Origin: Flavihumibacter fluvii
Lineage (GTDB): Bacteria; Bacteroidota; Bacteroidia; Chitinophagales; Chitinophagaceae
Reading direction: 5' to 3'
NCBI RefSeq assembly: GCF_018595675.2
Contig: NZ_CP092333.1
Location: forward strand, 141,001 to 205,000
Length of the DNA stretch: 64,000 nucleotides
In this document: one piece after another, positions 43,188-52,363 of the stretch
How the letters are laid out: every line of letters begins with the position of its first letter
Numbering within the stretch: position 1 is the stretch's first letter
Made by a program: the position numbers and the translations under genes
Notes under the pieces: generated by a model
Told to the model about the DNA's origin: nothing
Seen by the model: only the letters and a program-made list of their open reading frames with translations
The model's database searches: none

Positions 43188-43850
43188 ATGATGAGCAAAA
43201 CATCTGATGCGCTGTCCAGGCGCAGGTTCCTGGGCTATGCCGGTACAATGGCCGGGGTTGCAGCTTTTGCCGCATCCTGTAAAAAAAATGATGACCCAAT
43301 GCCCGATTATGGTGTTGATCTTGGCAGCGGGGATATTGGTATCCTGAATTATGCATTTGCGCTGGAACAATTGGAGGCTGCTTTCTACATGCAGGTGGCA
43401 ATGACGCCCTTCAGTGGCATCACACCTGCAGAGAATGCATTGCTGACCGATATCCGCGACCATGAGATCGCCCACCGTGAATTTTTTAAAACAGCACTCG
43501 GTGCAAACGCCATCACTACACTGGAATTTAATTTCAGTGCGATTAATTTCAGCAGTCGCGATAGTGTTCTCGCAACAGCAAAAGCTTTTGAAGACCTTGG
43601 TGTATCTGCGTATAATGGTGCCGGTAAGTTGATCGCCAATCCCGATTACCTCACGCTCGCCGGTAAGATTGTTTCCGTTGAAGCCCGGCATGCTGCTTAC
43701 ATCCGGGACCTCATCAGTAATGGCAGTTTCGCTGATAATTCGGTCATTGATGCGAATGGACTTGATACCAGCAGGATGCCGGCCGAAGTGTTATCCGCAG
43801 CTTCTGCCTATATCAGGACAAAAATCAATGGCAGCAGGCTGCCCCAATAA
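43188..43850 (+). CDS. Tat-exported ferritin-like domain lipoprotein
   Basis: 220 residues with two adjacent ATGs (43188, 43191). Twin-arginine leader SRRRFLGYAG and, at the end of the hydrophobic segment, lipobox A-A-S-C31, so it is probably exported folded and lipidated. The mature part is a four-helix ferritin-like bundle with carboxylate/His ligands in LEQLEAAFYMQ, RDHEIAHREFF, AKAFEDLG and VEARHAAYIRD. Such proteins bind di-metal centres; activity unknown. The next gene is a paralogue, 22 bases downstream. Confidence 0.88.
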   Translation: MMSKTSDALSRRRFLGYAGTMAGVAAFAASCKKNDDPMPDYGVDLGSGDIGILNYAFALEQLEAAFYMQVAMTPFSGITPAENALLTDIRDHEIAHREFFKTALGANAITTLEFNFSAINFSSRDSVLATAKAFEDLGVSAYNGAGKLIANPDYLTLAGKIVSVEARHAAYIRDLISNGSFADNSVIDANGLDTSRMPAEVLSAASAYIRTKINGSRLPQ

Positions 43851-43872
43851 TCATCACATTAAATCAAACACT

Positions 43873-44703
43873 ATGCAATTCAATAATATTATTAAAGAGA
43901 TCGCAGCAACCGATCCTGAGTTTCCTGGGCGTGTACATTCGCGTCGTTCAGCCATGCGTGAATTTGCCGGCCTGGGTGCGCGCATTTCATTGGCTGCAAT
44001 GCCTTTGTTCATCGGATCGGTGTTCAAAAAAGCATACGCGCAACCATCGATGGGCCCTGTCCTGGAGATCCTTAATTATGCGCTTACGCTGGAGTACCTG
44101 GAGTCAGAGTTTTATGCAACCGCTATCACCAAAGGCACTGCATTAATTCCAGCCGGACCAGCGACCAATGCCATTCAGACCATCAGCAACCATGAAGCTG
44201 CCCATGTCAGCTTTTTAAAGATGGCCATCACCGCTTCTGGTGGCGTACCGGTATCAAAACCAAATTTTGACTTTACCGCGAAAGGCACATTTGGGGATGT
44301 GTTCACCAACTATGCCACCTTCCTGGCTGTAGCGCAGACATTTGAAGACACCGGTGTCCGCGCTTATAAAGGAAGGGCCGCAGAATTAGTGAAAGGGGGT
44401 GACCTGCTGACTGCTGCTTTGAATATACATTCTGTGGAAGCGCGGCACGCTGCACATATCCGCCAGATGCGGAAGAACAATGGATTTGGTGATGTGAAAC
44501 CATGGATTACAGGAAAGGATTCCGGCATTGGTTCGGTCGTGCAAGCCAGTTATGATGGTGAAGACAATACCAGCCAGGCTGGTGTGAATATCGTAAATAT
44601 CAATGGCCAGGCGATCTCTGCTGCTGCCGCCTCTGAAGCCTTCGATGAAGGGCTTTCCAAAGACCAGGTACTAGCCATCGTTTCTCCATTTTTTGTGTCC
44701 TGA
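43873..44703 (+). CDS. Ferritin-like domain protein, Tat/secretory paralogue
   Basis: 276 residues from the ATG at 43873; the frame is open into the previous gene but without homology there. N-terminal RR (24-25) ahead of a hydrophobic stretch (LAAMPLFIGSV) and AYAQ cleavage site make a Tat-like signal. The bundle repeats that of its neighbour: YALTLEYLESEFYA, SNHEAAHVSFLK, AQTFEDTG, VEARHAAHIRQ. Both genes form an operon, an arrangement known for Ferritin_2-type pairs in several phyla. Iron or superoxide-related roles are guesses. Confidence 0.88.
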   Translation: MQFNNIIKEIAATDPEFPGRVHSRRSAMREFAGLGARISLAAMPLFIGSVFKKAYAQPSMGPVLEILNYALTLEYLESEFYATAITKGTALIPAGPATNAIQTISNHEAAHVSFLKMAITASGGVPVSKPNFDFTAKGTFGDVFTNYATFLAVAQTFEDTGVRAYKGRAAELVKGGDLLTAALNIHSVEARHAAHIRQMRKNNGFGDVKPWITGKDSGIGSVVQASYDGEDNTSQAGVNIVNINGQAISAAAASEAFDEGLSKDQVLAIVSPFFVS

Positions 44704-44726
44704 GGTCGGTTCGTTTACAGGTCCAG

Positions 44727-44751
44727 CCGTGCCGGAAGGCACGGTTTTTTT
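44727..44751 (+). terminator. Terminator of the ferritin-like operon
   Basis: CCGTGCC / GGCACGG with GGAA tetraloop, then seven T. Starts 24 bases past the stop. Confidence 0.88.
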
Positions 44752-44814
44752 ATGTACTATTTGCTTAACTTGAGGAGTCGCACCTTATCAATTGAATTAA
44801 TTAAAAGTAGTGTT

Positions 44815-46434
44815 ATGCCTATCAGGATGGAAGATGATCCGCAGGATCCCCAGGAACAGTATAATGATAACAGTGGTGGCCGCGGCGGTGGTGGATTTCC
44901 TGGTGGCGGTGGTGGCGGTGGTGGGTTAATTGCCTTATTGCCCTTATTGCTTTCATTATTTAAAGGGAAGCGCATTTTCCTGCTGCTGATTATTGGCGGC
45001 ATATTGTATTTCGTGATGGGCAGGGGTGGGTGCAACATGGGTAGCGGCATTAGCGAGATCGCAAAACTGGCGACCGGCGGATTCCTTGATCCCCGCCAGT
45101 TTGAAAAGGCTGAAATATATGAACCACTGGCGGATGACAATACCAAAAACCCTTTGCCTGAAATGGCCAACCTGCAAAAGTTTGCACCGGCTGTGGGTAA
45201 CCAGGGTTCCCAGGGGAGTTGTGTTGCCTGGAGTAGTGCCTATGGTGCCCGGACGATCCTTGAAGCGTCAAAAACCGGGCAGGATCCCGATGCCCTGAAA
45301 TTCAGTCCGGCTTTTTTATACAACCAGATCGGCCTCGAAGGCTGCCAGGGTTCCTATATCATCAGGGCCATGGAGTTCATGACCAAACAAGGCGCTGTTC
45401 CTTATGATGAGTTTCCCTATACCGACCAGGATTGTTCACGTGTGCCCGACCCTAACCTGATCTCCAACGCAGCGCAGTTCAGGATGAAAGGATTTAACCG
45501 CTTGTCTGCCGGCGACCGCACAGACGCCATAGACCTGCGGGCCATTAAAGAAAACCTGGCCCAGGGTGCCCCTGTAGTGATCGGGATGATGGTTGGACAA
45601 AGTTTCATGCAGGATATGATGGGTAAGGACGTTTGGATCCCGGAGCAAGGCGATCGCAGTATGATGGGCTTTGGCGGTCATGCGATGTGTGTGGTGGGGT
45701 ACGACGACCGGAAATACGGCGGGTCATTTTTATTGATGAATAGCTGGGGGCCTGAGTGGGGTGTCAATGGGTTTGCCTGGATTCGCTATGCCGATTTTAA
45801 TTATTATGTACGTGAGGCCTATGGTGTAAATCCCATGCACGAAATGGGCGCCACTGCAAGTACGCCGCTGATCGGAGAAGTCGGGCTGGTGGAAATGGTG
45901 AATACCGGTAATAAGATGGAACCCAGGGGGTATATTCCGCTGCAACTCACTGCCGGCAACCGGTTTGTAACCAGCAGCCAGGTTAAAGTGGGTACAAAAT
46001 TCAAAATGGAAGTAAAGAACAGTGCAGAATGTTATATCTATGTGTTTGGCAAGGAAACTGACGGTACCAGCTATACGCTTTTCCCATATCCCAAACAGGA
46101 TGACCCAACGAAAACAAAATATTCGCCCTTTTGCGGCATCACCGGTTACCGGCTTTTCCCGAAAGATAAAAGCATGACGCCGGACAGCATTGGTACCAAA
46201 GACATGATCGCTGTAGTGATGAGTAAAAATCCGCTGGATTGGTATTCCGTCAATACCGCCATCAGCAGGAATCCGTCTACAGACTATGCCACCAGGTTAA
46301 ATGCAGCGCTTGGGGAAAACCTGCTGAAATCAGCACAATTCAATACCACGGCAAAAGGGACCATGAGCTTTTCAGGAAATACCAGCCCCAACCAGGTAAT
46401 GGCCTGTATTGTTGAAATCGATAAATCTAAATAA
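44815..46434 (+). CDS. Membrane-anchored papain-like (C1) peptidase with DUF4384-like C-terminus
   Basis: 539 residues from the ATG at 44815; the frame is open upstream to 44752 but that start lies right beyond a terminator. An acidic, then Gly-rich N-terminus (about 22-45), one membrane segment (IFLLLIIGGILYFV), then a C1 peptidase domain with catalytic C136 (QGSCVAWSS), H289 (GGHAMCVVGYDD) and N309 (NSWGPEWG). From about 385 a beta domain (AECYIYVFGKETDGTSYTLFPYPK) resembles DUF4384, often attached to proteases and caspase-like proteins. Substrate unknown. Six bases separate it from the thioesterase-like gene. Confidence 0.87.
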   Translation: MPIRMEDDPQDPQEQYNDNSGGRGGGGFPGGGGGGGGLIALLPLLLSLFKGKRIFLLLIIGGILYFVMGRGGCNMGSGISEIAKLATGGFLDPRQFEKAEIYEPLADDNTKNPLPEMANLQKFAPAVGNQGSQGSCVAWSSAYGARTILEASKTGQDPDALKFSPAFLYNQIGLEGCQGSYIIRAMEFMTKQGAVPYDEFPYTDQDCSRVPDPNLISNAAQFRMKGFNRLSAGDRTDAIDLRAIKENLAQGAPVVIGMMVGQSFMQDMMGKDVWIPEQGDRSMMGFGGHAMCVVGYDDRKYGGSFLLMNSWGPEWGVNGFAWIRYADFNYYVREAYGVNPMHEMGATASTPLIGEVGLVEMVNTGNKMEPRGYIPLQLTAGNRFVTSSQVKVGTKFKMEVKNSAECYIYVFGKETDGTSYTLFPYPKQDDPTKTKYSPFCGITGYRLFPKDKSMTPDSIGTKDMIAVVMSKNPLDWYSVNTAISRNPSTDYATRLNAALGENLLKSAQFNTTAKGTMSFSGNTSPNQVMACIVEIDKSK

Positions 46435-46440
46435 ACCATC

Positions 46441-46929
46441 ATGACAACCGGTGCCAAAGAATTTATTAGCCTGGTAAAGCATCCGGTAAAGTTCAGGTTG
46501 TTTTTATTGACTAAATTACCCAGTGCCTATTTTTCGGGGGTACGTGTAAAAAGTATCAGTGAAAGTTCCTGCGAAGTGGTAGTTCCGTATAAGTGGTTCT
46601 CAAAAAACCCTTTTCGGTCCACCTATTTCGCCTGCCTGTCGATGGCTGCAGAAATGAGTACTGGTGTGCTGGCGATGGCCAATACCTATAAAAGGAAGCC
46701 GGCTGTTTCTATGCTGGTGACCGCTGTTTCATCCTCGTATTTTAAGAAAGCTTCCGGAATAACCATATTTACGTGCGAAGATGGACCAGCTATTGCTGCA
46801 ACCATTGAAAAAGCAGTTACTAGCGGTGAGGGACAGACGATAATAGCAAAATCAGTTGGACGGAATAGCCAGGGTGAAGTTGTAGCTGAGTTTTTGATAA
46901 CCTGGTCCTTTAAATCAAAGAAATCATGA
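46441..46929 (+). CDS. DUF4442/PaaI-like hotdog-fold protein, putative thioesterase
   Basis: 162 residues. The pattern KISESSCEVVVPY-like strand then KNPFRSTYFACLSMAAEMSTGVLAM (central hotdog helix) fits DUF4442, related to acyl-CoA thioesterases. It lies 6 bases after the protease and overlaps the following gene by ATGA, so all three are translationally linked. Substrate unknown. Confidence 0.85.
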   Translation: MTTGAKEFISLVKHPVKFRLFLLTKLPSAYFSGVRVKSISESSCEVVVPYKWFSKNPFRSTYFACLSMAAEMSTGVLAMANTYKRKPAVSMLVTAVSSSYFKKASGITIFTCEDGPAIAATIEKAVTSGEGQTIIAKSVGRNSQGEVVAEFLITWSFKSKKS

Positions 46930-48329
46930 AAATCGCTTTCCACGGTGCTGCCAGGACTGTTACCGGTTCCAAGCACCTGCTTACTTTAAAGAATGGTAAA
47001 AAGATACTGCTCGATTCAGGCTTGTTCCAGGGGATGGGCAAAGAGACCGATGTCCTGAACAGGGAATGGGGCTTTGATCCTTCCGAAGTGGATATCCTGG
47101 TCTTATCACACGCGCATATCGACCATAGCGGGCTCATTCCCAAACTGGTGAAAGATGGCTTCAACGGACCCATCTACTGCACGCCTGCAACTAAAAGCCT
47201 GGCCTTTATCTTATTGGAAGATTCAGCAGAGATCCAGGAAGATGATGTAAAATATATCAATAAGAAGAGAGCTGCAGCCGGGCAACCCTACCTGAAACCT
47301 CTCTATACGCTGGATGATGCAAAAGCCTGTTTTGACCAGTTTAAGGAAGTGGATTATGGGCATTGGACCTCAATAGCAGAAGGGGTGGACCTGCTCTTCA
47401 CTGATGTGGGCCATATCATCGGAAGCGCAGCCGTGCATCTGCGCATTAAAGAAAACGGTAAAACAGAGCAACTCACGTTCAGCGGTGATGTAGGTCGCTA
47501 CCGCGATATCATCCTGCGTTCCCCTGAAGTATTCCCCCAGGCTGATTATATTATCCTTGAATCTACCTATGGTAACAGCCTGCATGAATTGCAGACAACA
47601 ACGCCCGATCAGTTGCTGGAATACATTGAGAAAGTATGTGTAAAGAACCGCGGAAAGTTGATCATCCCTGCCTTCAGCGTAGGCCGCACCCAAGAGATTT
47701 TGTATTCCCTGAACCAGCTCGAAGTGGAACGCCGGCTGCCCGAACTGGATTATTTTGTGGATAGTCCCCTTAGTATGGAAGCCACCCAGGTAGTAGAAAG
47801 TTATCCGCAATATTTCAATGCCAGGATCCAGAAATTATTAAAGACGGATAATGATCCCTTTCGTTTCAATGGCCTGAAGTATATCAAGACCGTAGAGGAA
47901 TCTAAACTGCTGAATTTCCGGAATGAACCCTGTGTGATCATCTCGGCAAGTGGAATGGCCGACGCCGGCAGGGTCAAACACCATATCAGTAACAGTATCG
48001 AGAACAGCCGGAATGGTATTTTACTGGTGGGGTATTGTGAACCTAATTCACTGGGTGGTCGCCTGATGGCAGGAAAAAAAGAGGTCTCCATTTTTGGCGT
48101 TTCCCATGAAGTGCATGCGCTGGTAGGATCCATCCGTTCGATGAGCGCACATGGCGATTACGAGGACCTTTGCCAGTGGCTCGCCTGCCAGGATGCTAAA
48201 GCCGTAAAAAAACTTTTCATCGTGCACGGTGAATATGATGTGCAGATACAATTCAAGCAAAGGCTCGTCAATAAAGGGTTCCTGGATGTTGAAATCCCGG
48301 AAAGGCATTATGAGGAAGGTTTGAGCTGA
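46926..48329 (+). CDS. Metallo-beta-lactamase/beta-CASP fold RNase-like hydrolase
   Basis: 467 residues. MBL motifs HAHIDHSG, GHIIGSAAV, SGDVGR and the beta-CASP insertion (ESTYGN, PAFSVGRTQEIL) are followed by the RMMBL motif (ISASGMADAGR; SAHGDYEDL; VHGEYDVQ). Relatives are KH-less archaeal CPSF-like nucleases and bacterial RNases that cut or trim RNA ends. It is the third gene of the protease operon. Convergent with metZ, with stops four bases apart. Confidence 0.93.
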   Translation: MKIAFHGAARTVTGSKHLLTLKNGKKILLDSGLFQGMGKETDVLNREWGFDPSEVDILVLSHAHIDHSGLIPKLVKDGFNGPIYCTPATKSLAFILLEDSAEIQEDDVKYINKKRAAAGQPYLKPLYTLDDAKACFDQFKEVDYGHWTSIAEGVDLLFTDVGHIIGSAAVHLRIKENGKTEQLTFSGDVGRYRDIILRSPEVFPQADYIILESTYGNSLHELQTTTPDQLLEYIEKVCVKNRGKLIIPAFSVGRTQEILYSLNQLEVERRLPELDYFVDSPLSMEATQVVESYPQYFNARIQKLLKTDNDPFRFNGLKYIKTVEESKLLNFRNEPCVIISASGMADAGRVKHHISNSIENSRNGILLVGYCEPNSLGGRLMAGKKEVSIFGVSHEVHALVGSIRSMSAHGDYEDLCQWLACQDAKAVKKLFIVHGEYDVQIQFKQRLVNKGFLDVEIPERHYEEGLS

Positions 48330-48333
48330 GAAA

Positions 48334-49497
48334 TCAGCATTTATCCAGGGCCTGCAGGATATCCGCCAATATATCTTTTTTGTTTTCCAGTCCAACAGAG
48401 ATCCTGATCAGTCCGGCGCTGATACCAACGGCATTCCTTTCCGCTTCGGAAAGCTTGGCATGTGTCGTGCTTGCCGGATGGGAGGCAATACTGCGGGTAT
48501 CGCCAAGGTTCGCCGTGAGGGATAACATCGTCAGGGCATTCAGGAATTTCCGGCCGCTTTCAATGCCGCCTTTCAATTCAAAACAAACCACGCCGCCACC
48601 ATTGGTCATCTGTTCGCAGGCAATGGCATATTGTGGATGTGACGCCAGTAATGGATATTTCACCCAGTTCAACCGGGCATGGCCTTCAAGTGCTTCAGCC
48701 AGGAACAATGCATTCGAAGCGTGCCGGTCCATCCGCACTTCCAGGGTCTCGAGACTCCTGCTCAATATCCAGGCGTTGAATGGTGATAAGGAGGGCCCGG
48801 TACTCCTGCAAAAAAGATAGAGTTCCTGGATCAGTTCTTTTTTCCCCAATATAATTCCTCCCAGCACCCGGCCCTGTCCGTCGAGCCATTTAGTAGCAGA
48901 ATGGATGACCAGGTCAGCCCCGAAATCTATCGGCCTTTGGGCAATTGGGGTGGCGAAACAATTGTCCACATTCAACAGCAGGCCATGTTTTTTCGCCAGT
49001 GCACTTGCTGCCTTCAGGTCAATGATATCCAAACCCGGATTGGTTGGTGTTTCCAGGTAGATCATCTTTGTATTGGGTGTGATATATTGTTCCCAGGAAC
49101 TGACATCAGCAGCGTCCACATAACTATGCGAAATGCCATACTTGGGAAGGTATTTGGTGATCACGGTATGTGTGCTCCCGAAAATGCTCCTGCAGCTCAG
49201 CAGGTGATCGCCTTGTTTCAGGAAGGTCATGAAAGAAGCAAAAATGGCACTCATGCCAGAAGCTGTAGCAAAGCCCGCTTCAGCGCCTTCCAGGGCACAC
49301 ATCCTGTCCACAAATTCCTGCACATTCGGGTTACTGAAACGGCTGTAAATATTGTCCTCGGTTTCATCGGCAAATGCGGCCCGCATATCATCAGCATTAT
49401 CAAAACAAAAACTGCTGGTGAGGAACAGGGGTTGTGAATGTTCCATTTCATTGGTTCGGTCAACCTGTGTGCGGATAGCTTTGGAAATTGGATGCAT
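48334..49497 (-). CDS. metZ: O-acetyl/succinylhomoserine sulfhydrylase (trans-sulfuration family)
   Basis: 387 residues of the PLP-dependent Cys/Met metabolism family: PLP lysine K203 in IHSATKWLDGQG, SGMSAIFA, and PTNPGLDIIDL. Family members join homoserine esters with sulfide or cysteine. With MetX next to it, direct sulfhydrylation of acetylhomoserine to homocysteine is the likely route, hence metZ rather than metB; this is inference. It is 33 bases downstream of the OsmC-like gene, on the same strand. Confidence 0.87.
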   Translation of the reverse strand: MHPISKAIRTQVDRTNEMEHSQPLFLTSSFCFDNADDMRAAFADETEDNIYSRFSNPNVQEFVDRMCALEGAEAGFATASGMSAIFASFMTFLKQGDHLLSCRSIFGSTHTVITKYLPKYGISHSYVDAADVSSWEQYITPNTKMIYLETPTNPGLDIIDLKAASALAKKHGLLLNVDNCFATPIAQRPIDFGADLVIHSATKWLDGQGRVLGGIILGKKELIQELYLFCRSTGPSLSPFNAWILSRSLETLEVRMDRHASNALFLAEALEGHARLNWVKYPLLASHPQYAIACEQMTNGGGVVCFELKGGIESGRKFLNALTMLSLTANLGDTRSIASHPASTTHAKLSEAERNAVGISAGLIRISVGLENKKDILADILQALDKC

Positions 49498-49530
49498 GTA
49501 GCGTGAATATGTATTACAAGTATAGTATGA

Positions 49531-49950
49531 TTATTTGAACCTGACCTCCCAGCTGATCTCGGTTCCTGCCCTGCGCATGGTTTCAGCAACAGAACAGTAT
49601 TTGTCCATCGATAACTGAACCGCACGCTTGGCTTTGTCTTCGTCAATGGAAGCATTTAACGTAAAAACGATCCGGGCGGACTTCCATAGATTGGGTTCTT
49701 TACCAGTTTCACGTTCCGCTTCTATATGCATGGCAAAATGGGTGATCTCCTGCCGTTGCTTTTTTAAAATACTTACCACATCAATTCCACTGCAACCGCC
49801 CAAACCCATCAGCATTACCTGCATGGGCCGTACGCCGTAGTTTTCACCACCGCTTTCCGGACTGGAATCCATCCGGATGGTATGCCCCATGGCATCGGTT
49901 GCCTCAAATCCGAAATCCCCTGATTGGCGAATGATATCAATTGTTACCAT
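49531..49950 (-). CDS. OsmC-family peroxiredoxin-like protein
   Basis: 139 residues with the two peroxidatic/resolving cysteines of OsmC: GLGGCSGIDVV and DKYCSVAETM. Family members reduce organic hydroperoxides, with dihydrolipoamide as a common reductant. It is upstream of metZ on the same strand and divergent from metX, so oxidant protection linked to sulfur metabolism is conceivable. Minus-strand TACCTTTG at 49981-49988 looks like its -7 box, 31 bases before the start. Confidence 0.93.
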   Translation of the reverse strand: MVTIDIIRQSGDFGFEATDAMGHTIRMDSSPESGGENYGVRPMQVMLMGLGGCSGIDVVSILKKQRQEITHFAMHIEAERETGKEPNLWKSARIVFTLNASIDEDKAKRAVQLSMDKYCSVAETMRRAGTEISWEVRFK

Positions 49951-50014
49951 AATAGGTCAGTAATTTTTTTGAATTAGGTACAAAGGTAACGGTGGGAGCG
50001 TTTATTTTGCAGTC

Positions 50015-51034
50015 ATGTTGCACCGTTTTGTATCTACAGCGCCATTTGAACTGGAAAATGGCACCATTTTGCCCCAATTGGAGATCGCCTACCATACATA
50101 TGGCGAACAGGCCCCGGATGGCTCAAATGTAGTATGGGTCTGCCATGCGCTCACTGCAAACAGTGATGCGGCAGGTTGGTGGCCCGGACTAATTGGCGCC
50201 GGGGCAGCCATCACACCGGAGAAACACTTTATTGTATGCGCCAATATCCTGGGCTCCTGCTATGGCAGTACAGGCCCAAATTCAGTAAATCCTGCAACCG
50301 GTAAACCCTGGAACAGCCAGTTCCCGCTCATTACCATCCGCGATATGGTAAAAGCGCATATCCTTTTGCGGGAGCACCTGCAGATCAACACCATTGCCCT
50401 TTGTATGGGCGGCAGCATGGGTGGCTACCAGGCGATGGAGTGGGCATTGGCAGAACCCGCCGTCATCAAAAAATTATTCCTGGCGGTAACTTCTGCAGCA
50501 GAAAGCGCCTGGGGCATCGCGATCCATGAAGCGCAACGGATGGCGATTGAAGCCGATGCCAGCTGGACAACCGACCAGCCTGCTGCCGGAAGTAACGGCC
50601 TGAAAGCGGCCCGGGCCATCGGAATGCTGACCTACCGCAACTATACCGCCATGGTACAGCAGCAATCTGATGAAGATTCCTCAAAACTGGACCATTTCAA
50701 GGCGGCCTCCTATATCCGCCACCAGGGCGATAAACTGGCTGCTCGGTTCACAGCCCAGTCTTATTGGATACTTACCAAATCAATGGATAGCCATAATATT
50801 TCAAGGGAAAGGAAGGGGGATATACCAGCCATCCTGGCGACCATTCAGCAACCTGCACTGGTGCTGGGTATTACCAGTGACCTCTTATGCCCTACAATAG
50901 AACAGCGAAAAATCAGCGCTTCAATTCCTGGTGCGAGTTATATAGAAATTGATTCCATGTATGGCCATGATGGCTTCCTGGTAGAAGCAAAACAAATCGG
51001 GGAACACCTGCAAAACTGGCTGGAAAAAAAATAG
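50015..51034 (+). CDS. metX: Homoserine O-acetyltransferase
   Basis: 339 residues, alpha/beta-hydrolase fold. Catalytic S134 in CMGGSMGG, oxyanion region (VWVCHALTANSDAAGWW) and the Asp/His near the end (DLLCPT; YGHDGFLVE). It forms O-acetylhomoserine, the substrate for MetZ encoded 500 bases away. The acyl-donor specificity (acetyl versus succinyl) is family-based inference. A terminator follows. Confidence 0.94.
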   Translation: MLHRFVSTAPFELENGTILPQLEIAYHTYGEQAPDGSNVVWVCHALTANSDAAGWWPGLIGAGAAITPEKHFIVCANILGSCYGSTGPNSVNPATGKPWNSQFPLITIRDMVKAHILLREHLQINTIALCMGGSMGGYQAMEWALAEPAVIKKLFLAVTSAAESAWGIAIHEAQRMAIEADASWTTDQPAAGSNGLKAARAIGMLTYRNYTAMVQQQSDEDSSKLDHFKAASYIRHQGDKLAARFTAQSYWILTKSMDSHNISRERKGDIPAILATIQQPALVLGITSDLLCPTIEQRKISASIPGASYIEIDSMYGHDGFLVEAKQIGEHLQNWLEKK

Positions 51035-51052
51035 GCGGGAGGGACCTGTTTG

Positions 51053-51089
51053 AGAATGAACTGGCGTAACCAGTTCATTCTGCTTTTTT
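51053..51089 (+). terminator. Terminator of metX
   Basis: 12-bp arms AGAATGAACTGG / CCAGTTCATTCT around CGTAA, then GCTTTTTTG. Begins 19 bases past the stop. The rest of the gap to 51206 shows nothing recognisable. Confidence 0.85.
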
Positions 51090-51206
51090 GTCAACAGGCA
51101 TTGACGAGAATCACAACCTGCTGCTAAGATCTACCTAAACCGGGCGGAATTCAACTTTATTAGATGAGTCATCTCTTTTTCGGGTTGAATGGACATTATG
51201 GCCCGA

Positions 51207-51896
51207 TTAAATGATTTTCAAACGGCTCATCACTATGTTGCGATTGGCCTTACTAATGGGAATCATGGTGCCTTTAATGTATAACATGTTCTCGCGCACG
51301 TCTGATATCTTGTTCATATTAATGATATAAGACCGGTGTACCTTGCAAAAAACTGCCGGATTGATTTTCGATGTCAGGTTCTTGATGGTATTGTGGGTAA
51401 TGATCTTTTTTTCGTTGGTGATGAACTTTACATAATCACCCATACTTTCAATATAAAGGATATCATCATTCTCCAGCCTGATCAGCTTGCCATCACTTTT
51501 GATATAGATATGGGACACTTCTTCCGTCTCTTCCTTTCTTTCAGCTTCATCACGAAGTTTTCCGAGTGAATCAAGGAATCGCTGGTAGGTGAACGGCTTT
51601 TTCAGGAAGTCCGTAACATTATACTCATATGCATTATAGGCATATTCCGTTTTTGATGTTGTCAGGATGACCTGGGGTGAATAAGAGAGCTTGTCAAGCA
51701 GGTCGAATCCGCTTGCGCCCGGCATCTCTACATCCAGGAAGATCAGGTCAACTACCTGTTCGGTTAAAAAAGGCAGTGCCTCTTCCACAGAGCCAAACCG
51801 ATGGATCACCTGTACTCTTCCGCTTTTTATACAATACCTTTCCAGTACTTCTGCAGCGACAGAAAGGTCTTCAACGATAACAGCAGTTATTTTCAT
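51207..51896 (-). CDS. LytTR-family response regulator
   Basis: 229 residues: receiver domain with phospho-acceptor D55 (LIFLDVEMPG) at 1-120, then LytTR DNA-binding domain at about 128-229 (DGKLIRLENDDILYIES ... VHRSYIINMNKI). Such regulators bind direct repeats ahead of envelope or virulence genes. The start overlaps the stop of the upstream Hpt gene (ATGA), so the two are co-translated and the regulator is a likely phosphorelay output. Confidence 0.94.
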   Translation of the reverse strand: MKITAVIVEDLSVAAEVLERYCIKSGRVQVIHRFGSVEEALPFLTEQVVDLIFLDVEMPGASGFDLLDKLSYSPQVILTTSKTEYAYNAYEYNVTDFLKKPFTYQRFLDSLGKLRDEAERKEETEEVSHIYIKSDGKLIRLENDDILYIESMGDYVKFITNEKKIITHNTIKNLTSKINPAVFCKVHRSYIINMNKISDVRENMLYIKGTMIPISKANRNIVMSRLKII

Positions 51897-52297
51897 GATG
51901 CGGGTTGTTTTAAAAATTCATGGATACGGATGGCTTCATTGTTGATCAGGGTCAGGCCTTCCATAATCTGGCCATGTTCCTGTTGCAGCCTGAGCCTTAA
52001 TTTATCTATACCCGGGTTTTCACCCAGGAAATATTCCAGTAACTGGTATTTCATTTGCATTTGGGGTAAACCACAGTAACCCCATAGCGGTTTTACCAGG
52101 TGCACCCTTCTTTTTAATTCACTGCAATCACCTTTTTCTGCCAGTATCATACATCGCTCTAACTCTTCGGCGATTTGTTGAGAAGCAGTGAACAGAATGG
52201 CTGAGATGGCAGACAAATCGTTGTCGTGCATTTCCAGCAGGAAGGGCACGTCGAATGCATTATTCAGCTGAAAAGCGCTGTGCAAACCAGTTTGCAT
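51893..52297 (-). CDS. Histidine phosphotransfer (Hpt) domain protein
   Basis: 134 residues from the ATG at 52297 (a TTG three codons upstream is less likely). The helical domain has the Hpt motif H66-L-V-K (RRVHLVKPLWGYCGL), where the histidine would carry the phosphate. Between a hybrid kinase and a LytTR regulator, it is the shuttle of a phosphorelay. Its divergent start is only 66 bases from that of the kinase, so both share one control region. Confidence 0.85.
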   Translation of the reverse strand: MQTGLHSAFQLNNAFDVPFLLEMHDNDLSAISAILFTASQQIAEELERCMILAEKGDCSELKRRVHLVKPLWGYCGLPQMQMKYQLLEYFLGENPGIDKLRLRLQQEHGQIMEGLTLINNEAIRIHEFLKQPAS

Positions 52298-52363
52298 AGG
52301 ATACAATTTTTGTTTTCCCGGATTCGTTTAAGGGGCGACCTCATAAGTAAGGTCATCCTTTCA

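Noticed and set aside
49951..50014. SAM riboswitch before metX or osmC/metZ
   Set aside because: The gap is 64 bases, too short, and no SAM-type stem pattern is visible.
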